From the NCBI GenBank assembly GCA_031268525.1, contig JAIRXA010000109.1, positions 1 through 7,305 on the forward strand: a stretch of DNA of 7,305 nucleotides, in the 5' to 3' direction. The first letter of the stretch is position 1. Each line of letters begins with the position of its first letter. Below the pieces are notes generated by a model. It was not told the origin of the DNA and ran no database searches. It was given only the letters and a program-made list of their open reading frames with translations. The DNA comes from Coriobacteriales bacterium (GTDB lineage Bacteria > Actinomycetota > Coriobacteriia > Coriobacteriales > UBA8131). Positions 1-5,029 of the stretch are shown here, in pieces. The translations under genes were made by a program, and so were the position numbers.

Positions 1-17
1 TCGTGTTTCGCGCTCAT
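1..17 (-). CDS. Start of next operon gene, probable partner ABC exporter subunit (partial)
   Basis: Only the first five codons (M-S-A-K-H) lie in the window; the gene runs off the left edge. The ATG at 17-15 overlaps the stop codon of the upstream exporter gene by four bases (ATGA). A strong ribosome binding site (AGGGAGG, complement of 24-30) sits six bases upstream. The upstream protein is the degenerate half of a heterodimeric ABC exporter, and such halves are normally encoded next to their catalytically competent partner. I therefore infer that this gene encodes that partner, with consensus Walker B Glu and switch His. The identity cannot be read from five residues. Confidence 0.6.
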
Positions 18-2530
18 CGCGCACCTCCCTTCAGATCCGCCTCGGAAAGCTGCGAGGAGGCGATTTCGTAGTAGGCTTCACAATTTTTCAGCAGTTCAGC
101 GTGGGTGCCCTGTCCGACAATCCGTCCATCGTCTATGACGATGATCTGCTCAGCGTCCATGATGGTACTGATCCTTTGGGCGACGATGATCAGGGTTGCG
201 CCTCTGGTATAGGTCTTCAGCGCCTTGCGCAGGGCCGCGTCGGTTGTAAAATCCAGCGCTGAGAAGCTGTCGTCAAAGAGATAGATGTCGGGCCTGATGG
301 CCAGAGCGCGCGCGATGGAGAGGCGCTGGCGCTGACCGCCCGAAACATTGGAGCCCCCCTGAGCAACCGGCGACTCGAATCCGTCTTCAAGTTCGGAGAC
401 AAACTCAAGCGCTTGGGCAACCTCGGCGATCTTGGCTACGTCCTGCGACTCCTGATCCGGGGACCGAAGCGATTCTCCCATCCCTTCGACTCCCGTTGTC
501 GCGTCTGCCTTACTCGCTGTGCTTGCCTCACTTGGCGCGTTCGCCGCGTCGGTCGCGTCTGCCGCCTCGGTCGTCTCTGCCACATCCACCGCGTCTGTCG
601 CGTCTACCGCGTCTGTCGCGTCTGTCGCGTCTGCTACATCTCGCACACCCGCCGCGTCTATCGCTTCTGTCTCGCTCGCCTCGTTGCTGACGCCATACAG
701 GATGTTGCTCTCGATAGTTCCCGACATCAGCACGCTTTGTTGCGGCACATAGCCGATCTGCCTGCGCAGCTCAGCCTGAGTCACTTGGCACACATCAACA
801 CCCCCAACCAGCACCGCTCCGCTGGTCACATCATAAAAGCGCGGTATGAGGTTGATAATCGTCGACTTGCCGGAACCGGTGGAACCGATAAAAGCGGTGG
901 TCTGGCCGGGTTGCGCAACAAAGGAGATGTCGCCGAGCGCGTCAGCCTCAGCGCCCGCGTAGCGGAAGTTCACATCGCGAAACTCCACACGCCCCCGCTG
1001 TGCTGGGTCCACAGAATGCGGCTCAACAGGATCAGTGATAGTTGGCTCGCAAGTTAGCACTTCATTGATACGCCCGGCGGACACCGAGGCGCGAGGGATG
1101 AAGACAAACATCATCGCGATGAACATGAAACTCATCACGATCTGCATGACGTACTGCATGTAGGCCATCATGTCGCCCACCTGCATCTGCGACTCGGCAA
1201 CCTGATGCGCGCCGACCCAGATGATCAGCACGGTCAGGGCGTTCATAAAGACCATGAGAATCGGCATCATGAAGGTCATGGCTCGGTTTACAAACAGGTT
1301 GGTGGCGGTGAGGTCGCGGTTGGCGTCCTCAAAGCGCTCGGTCTCAAAGTCCGAGCGAGAGAAGGCCCTGATCACCATCAGCCCGTTGAGCGACTCGCGA
1401 GCGACGAGGTTCAGGCGGTCGATGAGCTTTTGCATCAGCTTGAACTTCGGCATTACGATAGCAAAGAGCACGGTGGCTATGCCGAGAAGAAAGACGACTG
1501 CGACAACGATGATCCAGCTCATCGAGATTGATTTTGAGAGCGCCATGTACACGCCGCCAAGCCCCATGATCGGCGCGTAACAGATCATGCGAATACCCAT
1601 CGTCAGCAGCATCTGGATGACGGTGATGTCGTTGGTCGAGCGCGTAATCAGCGAGGCCGTAGAGAAGCGGTCGAACTCGGCGTGCGAAAAGTTGGAGACC
1701 TTGGAGAAAACCGCCGCTCTGAGATCGCGCGCAACTCCAGCCCCGATACGCGAGGACAGGAAGCCAACGAGGATCGACGCGCCGCCAGAAAGTACCGTGA
1801 TCAGCAGCATCAGCAGGCCGATGCGCACGATGTAGGCCATCTCGATACTGCCCATGTCGCGCCCAAGCTCGCGGTAAAAACCAGCGACAAGCATCGTGCC
1901 GCTCTGGGCGCGGAGATTTTCGTCCATGCTGGTGGCAGAGGCGCGGGCATCGCTCAGCCATTGCTCGGGCAGCTGCTCCAGCAGAGGTTGGAGCTGATAG
2001 ATCTCGGTGAAGTCGAGCTCTTGAAGATCGGTGGTGGAGCCGTTGGTGGAGCCGTTGGTGAGAGAGCTGTCGGACGAGGCTCCCTCGCCATTGGCGGCCT
2101 GTACCTGCTTCAACAGATCAACCATCGTCCAAGTCGCATTACCAAAGGCGCTGTCCAACTGTGCCCGCGTATCGGCCGATACATCCGAGGTGAGCACGTA
2201 GATGTCCTCGTCGGCAGCTTTAAGCCAGATATCTTGATAGGGGCGTCCCTTGTTGGCGGGATCGGGGTCGCTGCCAGAAACCTTATGGTAGTTGGTTTCG
2301 AGTAGCTCACGTTCACTATCGCTCATGAAGAACTGGATGAAATGGTAACCGTCTTCTGAGAGAGCCTCAGGCGTGCCGTCTTCAACACCGCCCTGCTGGA
2401 TACCAACATTGACGATATCGCTCATGTAGTTGGGCAGACTGAGCTCACACATCGCCTGCACAAACAGCAGGATGATGGCAATGATCAGGCCTGCGATAAA
2501 GGGCTTGAGGAAGCGGGCAAGTCTGATCAT
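14..2530 (-). CDS. ABC exporter half-transporter, degenerate (non-catalytic) subunit, with NBD low-complexity insertion
   Basis: An 838-residue membrane-ATPase half-transporter of the multidrug/lipid exporter type (MdlB/YheI-like, type IV fold). The predicted membrane segments lie near residues 11-31, 232-257, 308-330, 338-360, 420-441 and 458-480. A large extracellular domain (about 33-228) between the first two is unusual for the fold. The nucleotide-binding domain shows Walker A GSTGSGKS at 549-556, Q-loop Gln597/598, signature SGGQRQR at 730-736, Walker B ending LFDD at 751-754, D-loop SALD at 757-760 and switch segment VAQR at 783-786. Asp754 replaces the catalytic Glu and Gln785 replaces the switch His. 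This is the pattern of the degenerate subunit of heterodimers such as TM287/288. Residues about 615-695 are an extra acidic Asp-Ala-Thr/Val tract between Q-loop and signature. The ATG is preceded by AGGGAG seven bases upstream and overlaps the regulator's stop codon by four bases. The substrate is unknown. Confidence 0.93.
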   Translation of the reverse strand: MIRLARFLKPFIAGLIIAIILLFVQAMCELSLPNYMSDIVNVGIQQGGVEDGTPEALSEDGYHFIQFFMSDSERELLETNYHKVSGSDPDPANKGRPYQDIWLKAADEDIYVLTSDVSADTRAQLDSAFGNATWTMVDLLKQVQAANGEGASSDSSLTNGSTNGSTTDLQELDFTEIYQLQPLLEQLPEQWLSDARASATSMDENLRAQSGTMLVAGFYRELGRDMGSIEMAYIVRIGLLMLLITVLSGGASILVGFLSSRIGAGVARDLRAAVFSKVSNFSHAEFDRFSTASLITRSTNDITVIQMLLTMGIRMICYAPIMGLGGVYMALSKSISMSWIIVVAVVFLLGIATVLFAIVMPKFKLMQKLIDRLNLVARESLNGLMVIRAFSRSDFETERFEDANRDLTATNLFVNRAMTFMMPILMVFMNALTVLIIWVGAHQVAESQMQVGDMMAYMQYVMQIVMSFMFIAMMFVFIPRASVSAGRINEVLTCEPTITDPVEPHSVDPAQRGRVEFRDVNFRYAGAEADALGDISFVAQPGQTTAFIGSTGSGKSTIINLIPRFYDVTSGAVLVGGVDVCQVTQAELRRQIGYVPQQSVLMSGTIESNILYGVSNEASETEAIDAAGVRDVADATDATDAVDATDAVDVAETTEAADATDAANAPSEASTASKADATTGVEGMGESLRSPDQESQDVAKIAEVAQALEFVSELEDGFESPVAQGGSNVSGGQRQRLSIARALAIRPDIYLFDDSFSALDFTTDAALRKALKTYTRGATLIIVAQRISTIMDAEQIIVIDDGRIVGQGTHAELLKNCEAYYEIASSQLSEADLKGGAR
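542..640 (-). repeat. 9-bp in-frame minisatellite in the ABC ATPase domain
   Basis: Coding-strand 9-mers of the type GACGCGACA / GACGCGGTA repeat through this stretch. They give Asp-Ala-Thr and Asp-Ala-Val triplets (residues about 631-663), which become more degenerate towards the C-terminal side. The unit is a multiple of three, so copy-number changes would lengthen or shorten the linker without breaking the frame. The tract falls in the helical subdomain between Q-loop and signature motif. The Q-loop-to-signature distance is about 130 residues here, against under 60 in typical exporters. Confidence 0.85.
2033..2059 (-). repeat. 12-bp repeat encoding Thr-Asn-Gly-Ser units in the extracellular loop
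   Basis: A 12-base unit occurs a little over twice in tandem and encodes TNGSTNGST (residues 158-166) within a Ser/Gly/Asn-rich linker of the large extracellular domain. The two units are almost identical at the base level, which suggests recent slippage rather than selection for the amino acids alone. Confidence 0.7.
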
Positions 2531-3216
2531 CGACGGGCTCCCTCAGGGAATGCGGTATCTCCACGATCATCAGAGTCTGCTCCCTTGCTCTGAATGTCCT
2601 CGATGATATCCACCAGTTTGTTGAACAGGCGAATCAGCTCACGCGTGTCCTCTTCGCCCATTCGTTCAAGGATCCTGTCCATGTGGCTGTCCATATGTTG
2701 GTGGAGATGGTCGGTGACCCTTTTTCCCTTCTCCGTGAGCGTAAAGTCAAAACGCCGCAGATCATGGGGATTGACCATGCGGCTGATCAGGCCCTTCTTC
2801 TCCAGAGCCGTGAGGTTTTGAGAGATGGCGGCCTTGGAGATATGCAGACGCTTCTGCAACTCGTTGGCAAAGCCGCTTTCACCGGAATTACCGACGGTCG
2901 CGTCGACGGGAGCATTGCCCTCCTCGATGGCACGGAGGATCACCAGTGCGCTGGCCGTGAAACCGTGAGGCCCAAAGTGTTCGGTATGGTCATGATGCTC
3001 GGAGTCGCCACGCCGACCGAAGCAATCGTGCATGTCATGCTCATCGCGGCCGCCACACCCGTCGGGGATATCCCGCCGACTGAAGCGGTCGTGCCTGTCG
3101 CGTCCGTCGGGGATATCCCGCCTGCCTTGGCGTCCGTTCCCGTGAAGGGTCCCGCGCAGGTTCTTGGCGCGAAACATTGTCTGTACCAATTCCGACTTTA
3201 ACTGTTCATTGCTCAT
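2527..3216 (-). CDS. MarR-family transcriptional regulator with Arg/Asp/His-rich N-terminal extension
   Basis: A 229-residue winged-helix regulator. The MarR fold occupies about residues 86-210: the first helix around FTASALVILRAIEEG, helix-turn-helix about 115-142 (ELQKRLHISKAAISQNLTALEKKG region), a wing with the typical DLRRFDFTLTEKGK segment (152-165), and a C-terminal dimerisation helix. MarR proteins are usually about 140-150 residues. The surplus is an N-terminal extension (about 26-85) rich in Arg, Asp, Gly and His, with nine His and two Cys (Cys54, Cys65) and a 15-residue repeat containing RRDIPDG at 32-38 and 47-53. The ATG has AGGTG four bases upstream, and the stop overlaps the exporter ATG (ATGA). 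As first gene of the exporter operon it most likely represses its own promoter and is relieved by a ligand. Metal sensing through the His/Cys-rich part is possible but is only inference. Confidence 0.9.
   Translation of the reverse strand: MSNEQLKSELVQTMFRAKNLRGTLHGNGRQGRRDIPDGRDRHDRFSRRDIPDGCGGRDEHDMHDCFGRRGDSEHHDHTEHFGPHGFTASALVILRAIEEGNAPVDATVGNSGESGFANELQKRLHISKAAISQNLTALEKKGLISRMVNPHDLRRFDFTLTEKGKRVTDHLHQHMDSHMDRILERMGEEDTRELIRLFNKLVDIIEDIQSKGADSDDRGDTAFPEGARR
3058..3123 (-). repeat. 45-bp-period direct repeat in the regulator's N-terminal extension
   Basis: The 17-mer GTCGGGGATATCCCGCC occurs identically at 3061-3077 and 3106-3122 (plus-strand reading), exactly 45 bases apart. It encodes RRDIPDG twice, in frame. 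The intervening bases are more diverged (RDRHDRFS against CGGRDEHD). The 17-mer contains the palindrome GGGATATCCC. Confidence 0.85.
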
Positions 3217-3276
3217 GATTCACCTGATTTCCTGACGAGCAAAATTAGATAAGCTCTTTATTATTAAGCAGTGAAC

Positions 3277-3304
3277 AGTATAGGACTCACGCGGCAGGAG
3301 TCAA
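3277..3304 (-). promoter_or_regulatory. Sigma-70-type promoter of the regulator/exporter operon
   Basis: On the minus strand there is a -35 TTGACT (3304-3299) and a -10 TATACT (3282-3277) with a 16-base spacer. Each hexamer matches consensus at five of six positions. Transcription would start near 3270, about 54 bases before the regulator ATG. No other promoter of this quality lies upstream of the operon. Confidence 0.7.
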
Positions 3305-3315
3305 GTGTGCGTGAG
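3286..3315. promoter_or_regulatory. Inverted repeat bracketing the -35 element, candidate operator
   Basis: CTCACGC (3286-3292) and GCGTGAG (3309-3315) form a perfect 7-bp inverted repeat with a 16-base spacer, and the -35 hexamer lies within that spacer. A dimeric repressor bound here would block RNA polymerase, so it is a candidate site for the encoded MarR protein. It could also be a chance repeat. A second, weaker palindrome, CTTTATTATTAAG, lies at 3256-3268 just downstream of the expected start point. Confidence 0.35.
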
Positions 3316-3338
3316 AGAATCGACGAGACAGAAGGACG

Positions 3339-3608
3339 TTAAGCAGTTGCTAGATCCTCATCAACCAAGTGGCGCAGATAGTCAGATCGGCTCACGTCAA
3401 GACTTGCTGCCCTACGATCGATAGCAGCGATCTTGCGCTCCGTCTCCTTAAAGGTGACGGGTTTTAACTCTTCGCCAAACAAGAGTGGTCTGCCAACTAG
3501 TATCTCTCCGACGGGGGTACCTGGATACTCACCGCGTTCGCAGGCTTCAGCCATCTTGTCCAGCATTTCATCGGTCAGAATGCGACCGCTCTTTGTCGTG
3601 ACGCTCAT
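3339..3608 (-). CDS. Ribbon-helix-helix (CopG-like) antitoxin
   Basis: An 89-residue protein starting MSVTTKSGRILTDEML. The N-terminal half has the LTDEMLDKMAEACERGEYPGTP-type leader common to this class of antitoxin. The C-terminal half (about 50-85) holds a VTFKETERKIAAIDRRAASLDVSRSDYLRHLVDE-like ribbon-helix-helix: a beta strand, a first helix, a Val-Ser-Arg-Ser turn and a second helix. A further in-frame start exists upstream at 3689, but it would overlap the toxin-like gene by some 70 bases and add residues unlike the family. The ATG at 3608, with GGTAGGG upstream, is preferred. It lies eight bases after the stop of the toxin-like gene, so the two are surely co-transcribed. It is expected to bind DNA as a dimer, neutralise the partner and repress the module's promoter. 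Confidence 0.75.
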   Translation of the reverse strand: MSVTTKSGRILTDEMLDKMAEACERGEYPGTPVGEILVGRPLLFGEELKPVTFKETERKIAAIDRRAASLDVSRSDYLRHLVDEDLATA

Positions 3609-3616
3609 AGTCGTCC

Positions 3617-3889
3617 CTACCTTTCCATCAATCCAAGTTCCGCCATGATGCTTTTTGTGGGCGGTGTGAGTGCATGGTAGACAAACCATCCGCCATCAAC
3701 AGTCTGGAGAGCAACCATTTCTATTGGCCGCCCTGCTCTGTCAAAGCCGACTGCGATGAAATATTCTTCTTTGCCATCTCCTCGCCTTTGTCTACGGGCG
3801 AAGTTACTCCACGCTTCTCTAACATCGACTTCAGAGATCTCTGGGTGACGCTCCATCACGCGCGAGTGTACTCGAATGTCTTGGTCCAA
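3617..3889 (-). CDS. Toxin-like small protein of a toxin-antitoxin pair, BrnT/RelE-like by pattern
   Basis: A 90-residue protein beginning MDQDIRVHSRVMERHPEI and ending in a strand-rich segment: YFIAVGFDRAGRPIEMVAL, then WFVYHALTPPTKSIMAELG. The strand pattern, with an Arg-containing hairpin and a conserved Tyr-His-Ala-Thr-Pro-Pro-Thr-Lys stretch, resembles the C-terminal part of BrnT/RelE-superfamily ribonuclease toxins. I recognise the style but cannot name the family with certainty. The start is a TTG at 3889, supported by AGGAGG (complement of 3894-3899) four bases upstream. The next ATG (codon 12) lacks such a site. The pairing with a ribbon-helix-helix gene eight bases downstream is the main reason for the toxin call. 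The toxin-first order matches brnTA and higBA-type loci. Confidence 0.6.
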   Translation of the reverse strand: MDQDIRVHSRVMERHPEISEVDVREAWSNFARRQRRGDGKEEYFIAVGFDRAGRPIEMVALQTVDGGWFVYHALTPPTKSIMAELGLMER

Positions 3890-3907
3890 AGTTCCTCCTC
3901 GCCGTTA

Positions 3908-3931
3908 TCGTACTACGAAATTGTACTACAA
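3908..3931. promoter_or_regulatory. Twin 11-bp palindromes, candidate autoregulatory operator of the toxin-antitoxin module
   Basis: TCGTACTACGA (3908-3918) and TTGTACTACAA (3921-3931) are each perfect palindromes around a central base. They share the core GTACTAC and are 13 bp apart centre to centre. They lie just upstream of the toxin-like gene's ribosome binding site and overlap the putative -10 element. Tandem short palindromes of this kind are typical binding sites for ribbon-helix-helix antitoxin dimers. Confidence 0.6.
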
Positions 3932-3948
3932 AACCTCAGGAGAAGCAA
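3920..3948 (-). promoter_or_regulatory. Candidate promoter of the toxin-antitoxin module
   Basis: On the minus strand the -10 is TACAAT (3925-3920) and the -35 is TTGCTT (3948-3943) with a 17-base spacer. The -10 matches consensus at five of six positions and the -35 at only three. The start would fall near 3913, inside the twin palindromes, which is consistent with repression by occlusion. Confidence 0.4.
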
Positions 3949-3997
3949 AGAAGCGGAGTGCGTCAAAGGGGGCAGGTAGGTGACAGGCGAGACAGAA

Positions 3998-4041
3998 GCG
4001 AGACAACAGGGCCAAAGAGTGCCAAAGGGGACGAGGCAGAA
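3998..4041 (+). repeat. Left 44-bp inverted repeat flanking the lipoprotein gene
   Basis: This stretch (starting GCGAGACAACAGGG, ending GACGAGGCAGAA) matches the reverse complement of 4981-5024 at 37 of 44 positions by direct comparison, without gaps. The element GTCTACAAATA (4069-4079) farther inside is also mirrored on the right side (4915-4925), so similarity extends over about 80 bp in broken form. No transposase is linked to it. Confidence 0.75.
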
Positions 4042-4078
4042 TTTGTAGACGAGTAGACAAGTGTTCCTGTCTACAAAT
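4041..4078. repeat. 10-bp inverted repeat upstream of the lipoprotein gene
   Basis: ATTTGTAGAC (4041-4050) and GTCTACAAAT (4069-4078) are perfect inverted arms around an 18-base spacer. The spacer contains another GTAGAC (4053-4058). The right arm runs into the candidate -10 region, so this may be an operator. It may equally be a piece of the surrounding repeat family, since a third copy of the arm lies at 4916-4925. Confidence 0.6.
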
Positions 4079-4083
4079 ATAAG
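4054..4083 (+). promoter_or_regulatory. Candidate promoter of the lipoprotein gene
   Basis: The -35 TAGACA (4054-4059) and -10 TATAAG (4078-4083) are separated by 18 bases, each with five of six consensus matches. An alternative -10, TACAAT, lies at 4085-4090 but has a poor -35. Either would give a 5' leader of about 20-30 bases ending in the strong ribosome binding site at 4104-4109. Confidence 0.35.
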
Positions 4084-4118
4084 ATACAATTCTACTGCCT
4101 AAAAGGAGGACGCTTATT

Positions 4119-4859
4119 ATGAGCAGTGAAACGAGCAAAAACAAGGGGTACTCTCGACGAGGATTTTTGAAGCTGGCTGGCGTAGTGGGATTGAGCGTGT
4201 TACTTGGTGGGTGTGGTGTCAATAACAAGGATACTGCTCCTGTTACAAATGACACGCCCGATGTCGAGCAGGATATTAAGCCAGAAACTAACAATTCTGA
4301 TTATTCTTTTCACAGGACTGAAGAGGGTGTGGGATATTCTCTATCACATTTTTCTGACCTACCAAACTCTGTTAAGATAACAGATATCCCCGAAGACATG
4401 GTGGAGTTCAAATGTCCAGACACTATTGAGGGTACACCAGTGATGGATATAGCATTTTCGAGCGTTGAGAATCCAGATCTTAGCCTCCAAACGATAGATG
4501 TTTCGGGCTGTTCGTCACTTAACAAAATAGATATCTATCCTGAGAGAGGCTCCGTAGTTGAATCAGCAGTCGAACGCGACCGCACAGTAACTTTGATTCT
4601 GGGTGAAAAAAACAGCACCATGACCAGAATCAGCATCAGGGATTATGGTTTGGGGGCAATCACTGGTCTTGAATCGTGCATAAATCTAGAAACACTAGAT
4701 ATCGACCGTAATAAGGTGGAGCAATTGGATATTAGCGCATTAAAAAAATTACAGACTCTGATAATATCTAATAATCCTATTAAGGAAATTGATGTTTCGC
4801 AAAATGTGAATCTTGCAGATATTATCACCAGCAATGGTCAGACTATAATAGAATCTTAA
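4119..4859 (+). CDS. Tat-exported lipoprotein with short leucine-rich-repeat domain
   Basis: A 246-residue protein. The N-terminus carries a twin-arginine signal SRRGFLK (residues 12-18), a hydrophobic stretch (about 17-29) and a lipobox LGGC with Cys32 as the lipidated residue, so it should be folded before export and anchored on the outer face of the membrane. A polar Thr/Asn/Asp-rich tether (33-60) follows. Residues about 180-240 contain two to three leucine-rich repeats of roughly 21-22 residues with the LDIS...L..LIISNN.I.EIDVS pattern seen in bacterial surface LRR proteins. The middle (65-170) is not recognised, though it has LRR-like strands such as LQTIDVSGCSSLNKIDI. The ATG has AGGAGG at 4104-4109, nine bases upstream. 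The gene is clearly AT-richer than its neighbours (frequent AAT, ATA, TTA codons) and is flanked by inverted repeats, suggesting acquisition. It probably has a surface adhesion or binding role, unproven. Confidence 0.85.
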   Translation: MSSETSKNKGYSRRGFLKLAGVVGLSVLLGGCGVNNKDTAPVTNDTPDVEQDIKPETNNSDYSFHRTEEGVGYSLSHFSDLPNSVKITDIPEDMVEFKCPDTIEGTPVMDIAFSSVENPDLSLQTIDVSGCSSLNKIDIYPERGSVVESAVERDRTVTLILGEKNSTMTRISIRDYGLGAITGLESCINLETLDIDRNKVEQLDISALKKLQTLIISNNPIKEIDVSQNVNLADIITSNGQTIIES

Positions 4860-4914
4860 TCTATAAGATCAGAGTTGTATGGGACAGGGTGACGTTCGCA
4901 GGTTCCGCAAGGTG

Positions 4915-4925
4915 TATTTGTAGAC
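4915..4925. repeat. Third copy of the ATTTGTAGAC motif, right side of the cassette
   Basis: TATTTGTAGAC here is the exact reverse complement of GTCTACAAATA at 4069-4079, on the other side of the lipoprotein gene. It lies inside the right 44-bp repeat in the same relative order as on the left side, though at greater distance. Confidence 0.6.
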
Positions 4926-4936
4926 GGACAAAGAAG

Positions 4937-4967
4937 AGACAGAAGGGGACGTTCGCCTTCTGTCTTT
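4937..4967. terminator. Hairpin between convergent genes, candidate bidirectional terminator
   Basis: AGACAGAAGG (4937-4946) pairs perfectly with CCTTCTGTCT (4956-4965) around a 9-base loop, extendable by a G-T and an A-T pair. It lies between the ends of the convergent lipoprotein and xpt genes. A second copy of the right arm, CCTTCTGTC at 4972-4980 followed by TTTT, offers an alternative pairing on the plus strand. The T runs are short on both sides, so efficiency is uncertain, and the structure may simply be part of the repeat family. Confidence 0.4.
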
Positions 4968-4980
4968 GCGTCCTTCTGTC

Positions 4981-5024
4981 TTTTGCCTCGTCACCTTTGT
5001 CGCCCCTTGCCCCTGTTGTCTCGC
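4981..5024 (-). repeat. Right 44-bp inverted repeat flanking the lipoprotein gene
   Basis: This is the reverse-complement partner of 3998-4041, with 37 of 44 identical bases and no gaps. The best-conserved blocks are the outer GCGAGACAACAGGG and the inner GACGAGGCA. It ends five bases before the xpt stop codon region, so the insertion-like boundary abuts the end of xpt. Confidence 0.75.
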
Positions 5025-5029
5025 TGCCT

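Noticed and set aside
542..640. CRISPR-like array
   Set aside because: The units are 9 bp, contiguous and coding, with no spacers of regular length. It is a coding minisatellite.
413..1057. Long plus-strand open frame with Arg/Cys-rich translation, and the shorter frames at 496-690 and 519-752
   Set aside because: It runs antisense to the exporter ATPase domain, and its repetitive Arg-Val-Cys-Arg translation is the complement of the 9-bp repeat. There is no ribosome binding site or family resemblance.
2683..3201. Plus-strand open frame opposite the regulator
   Set aside because: It is a shadow of the GC-rich marR-like gene and matches no family. The minus-strand frame has clear MarR motifs.
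3609..3689. Extended antitoxin starting at 3689
   Set aside because: It would overlap the toxin-like gene and add a His/Cys-rich leader not seen in this class. The internal ATG at 3608 has a ribosome binding site and the proper spacing.
3926..4294. Minus-strand frame opposite the lipoprotein signal region, with a hydrophobic translation
   Set aside because: It overlaps both the toxin-antitoxin promoter and the Tat signal sequence of a convincing gene, and has no clear ribosome binding site. The hydrophobicity is a complement effect.
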